Shown here in pieces: positions 63,060 to 64,000 of a DNA stretch of 64,000 nt. The stretch comes from Formicarius rufipectus (taxonomy: Eukaryota > Chordata > Aves > Passeriformes > Formicariidae): assembly GCA_013399695.1 (NCBI GenBank), contig VXAU01002502.1, positions 1,344,735 through 1,408,734 of the forward strand, read 5' to 3'. Made by a program: the position numbers and the translations under genes. Under the pieces are notes generated by a model that was given only the letters and a program-made list of their open reading frames with translations, was not told where the DNA came from and searched no databases. Numbering within the stretch: the stretch's first letter is position 1; the number at the start of each line of letters is the position of its first letter.

Positions 63060-63970
63060 TGGGAAAAGTACAAAACACCACAAACAAAAAGCCTGCTAGA
63101 CCAAGGCAAAGCTGACATTTAGCAGGAATTCCTCCTCCTCCCCACAGGAAATACTATTGATAGTCTGTACTGGAGCCACCAGACGGACACTGAGCATTGT
63201 TAAAATGCTCATGAGCAGAACTTGGTTCTCACAGACTAGTTTCACTCCTCATCCTTCTGTTCTATTCACATAACTTGAAATCTTAATTCAGCAGCAGGGT
63301 TCTTTAGTTGCATTACTTTTTTGTTTGTTTGTTTTCCATACAGAACAACTGTTTAGCCAACAGACCTAAATTTACCCAAGAAGTATTACTCAGAATTTTT
63401 ATTTGCATGAAGACTTAAAAAAAGCATTCCATGTATTGCAATCCTCCAGTCCTCCTACAATTTTTAAGAAAAAACAAACATAACAGATTTAAACTTCATT
63501 GAATAAAGAACATAAACCCATTGAAATAATATTCATCTTGAATTTCCTTATACAATTGTGCATTATGTTCTTTACCAATTGTCAAGAAGGTAGAATAGAT
63601 AGTGAAGGTTATTTTTCAAGTGGTGCACCAATTAAAATCACCAACACTGTTATTGTTCACATGACAACAGGTTATCTTCATTTTTAGAGGAGTTTGGTTC
63701 TAAGGAAATACTCAGTTTTGTAACGGGGTTGGAGTTCCAAATCTTCCTGTTATACCATGGGATTCAAAATAACCAATTCTGCAGTAATTTTAAAGCTAAT
63801 TTATATATTTTTAGTGTGTGTGGTTGTTTTTATATATAAACACTTGCTTGGAAAGGTTGATACTTGCACATTGAGACGTGAAGCACTGGTTAAAACTAAA
63901 TACAGCTGCAAAAACTATTGCTGCTCTTGGCTGGTTTATTTTGTGCACCTGCTGTTGGGAAAATGTCTTT
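63060..63970. other. Unique AT-rich DNA, no gene recognised
   Basis: No gene or known repeat recognised. Confidence 0.5.
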
Positions 63971-63972
63971 TT

Positions 63973-64000
63973 CCCCCCCCTCCCTTTTCTTCCCCCCCCC
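63973..64000. repeat. C-rich/pyrimidine tract at the window edge
   Basis: Only C and T, with C runs of eight and nine; continues beyond the window. Confidence 0.9.

Noticed and set aside
1..64000. CRISPR arrays, tRNA, rRNA, bacterial or phage operons
   Set aside because: No regularly spaced direct repeats, no tRNA-like B box with a matching cloverleaf, and no dense open frames were found; the repeats present are those of a bird genome.

Overview
This is a vertebrate nuclear genome window, almost certainly from a bird and perhaps a songbird. The main evidence is its repeats. There are seven or eight CR1 LINE fragments with the typical avian 3' end, a solo LTR of class II (alpha/beta-retrovirus-like) type with a perfect 6-bp target duplication, and a relic of the avian ERVL-type LTR. 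Many T/G-rich or A/C-rich low-complexity tracts are also present. The DNA is AT-rich, with little CpG and no operon structure. No bacterial or viral gene set is present, and no CRISPR array, tRNA or rRNA was seen.

No protein-coding gene can be named with confidence, so the window reads as intergenic or intronic. Left part (1-14.9 kb): mostly unique AT-rich DNA, with a GC-richer island at about 7.97-8.57 kb that holds a splice-flanked minus-strand segment, a decayed Ty3/gypsy-like gag-protease relic on the minus strand at about 10.1-10.6 kb, and a splice-flanked open segment at 12.1 kb.

Middle part (14.9-41 kb): a plausible first coding exon at 14937-15019 (good start context, GTAAGT donor), CR1 copies at 16.6, 18.7, 28.1-28.8 and 30.0 kb, a long A-rich tract at 27.6 kb, a 31-N gap at 26.2 kb, and a very good internal exon candidate at 40125-40237.

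Right part (41-64 kb): the solo LTR (41609-42171), a minus-strand stretch at about 44.3-45.6 kb that reads partly like decayed coding sequence, CR1 copies at 51.2, 53.9 and 61.4 kb, a 46-N gap at 52.5 kb, exon candidates at 55035-55141 and 58696, and the ERVL-like LTR relic at about 62.6-62.9 kb.

The most testable idea is a previously unannotated small plus-strand gene. Segments 14937-15019, 40125-40237, 55035-55141 and 58696-58746 are all flanked by GT/AG signals and can be joined in one frame to give a protein of about 117 residues. This is inference from splice signals and open frames only. Such chains can arise by chance in 64 kb, and no homology could be searched.
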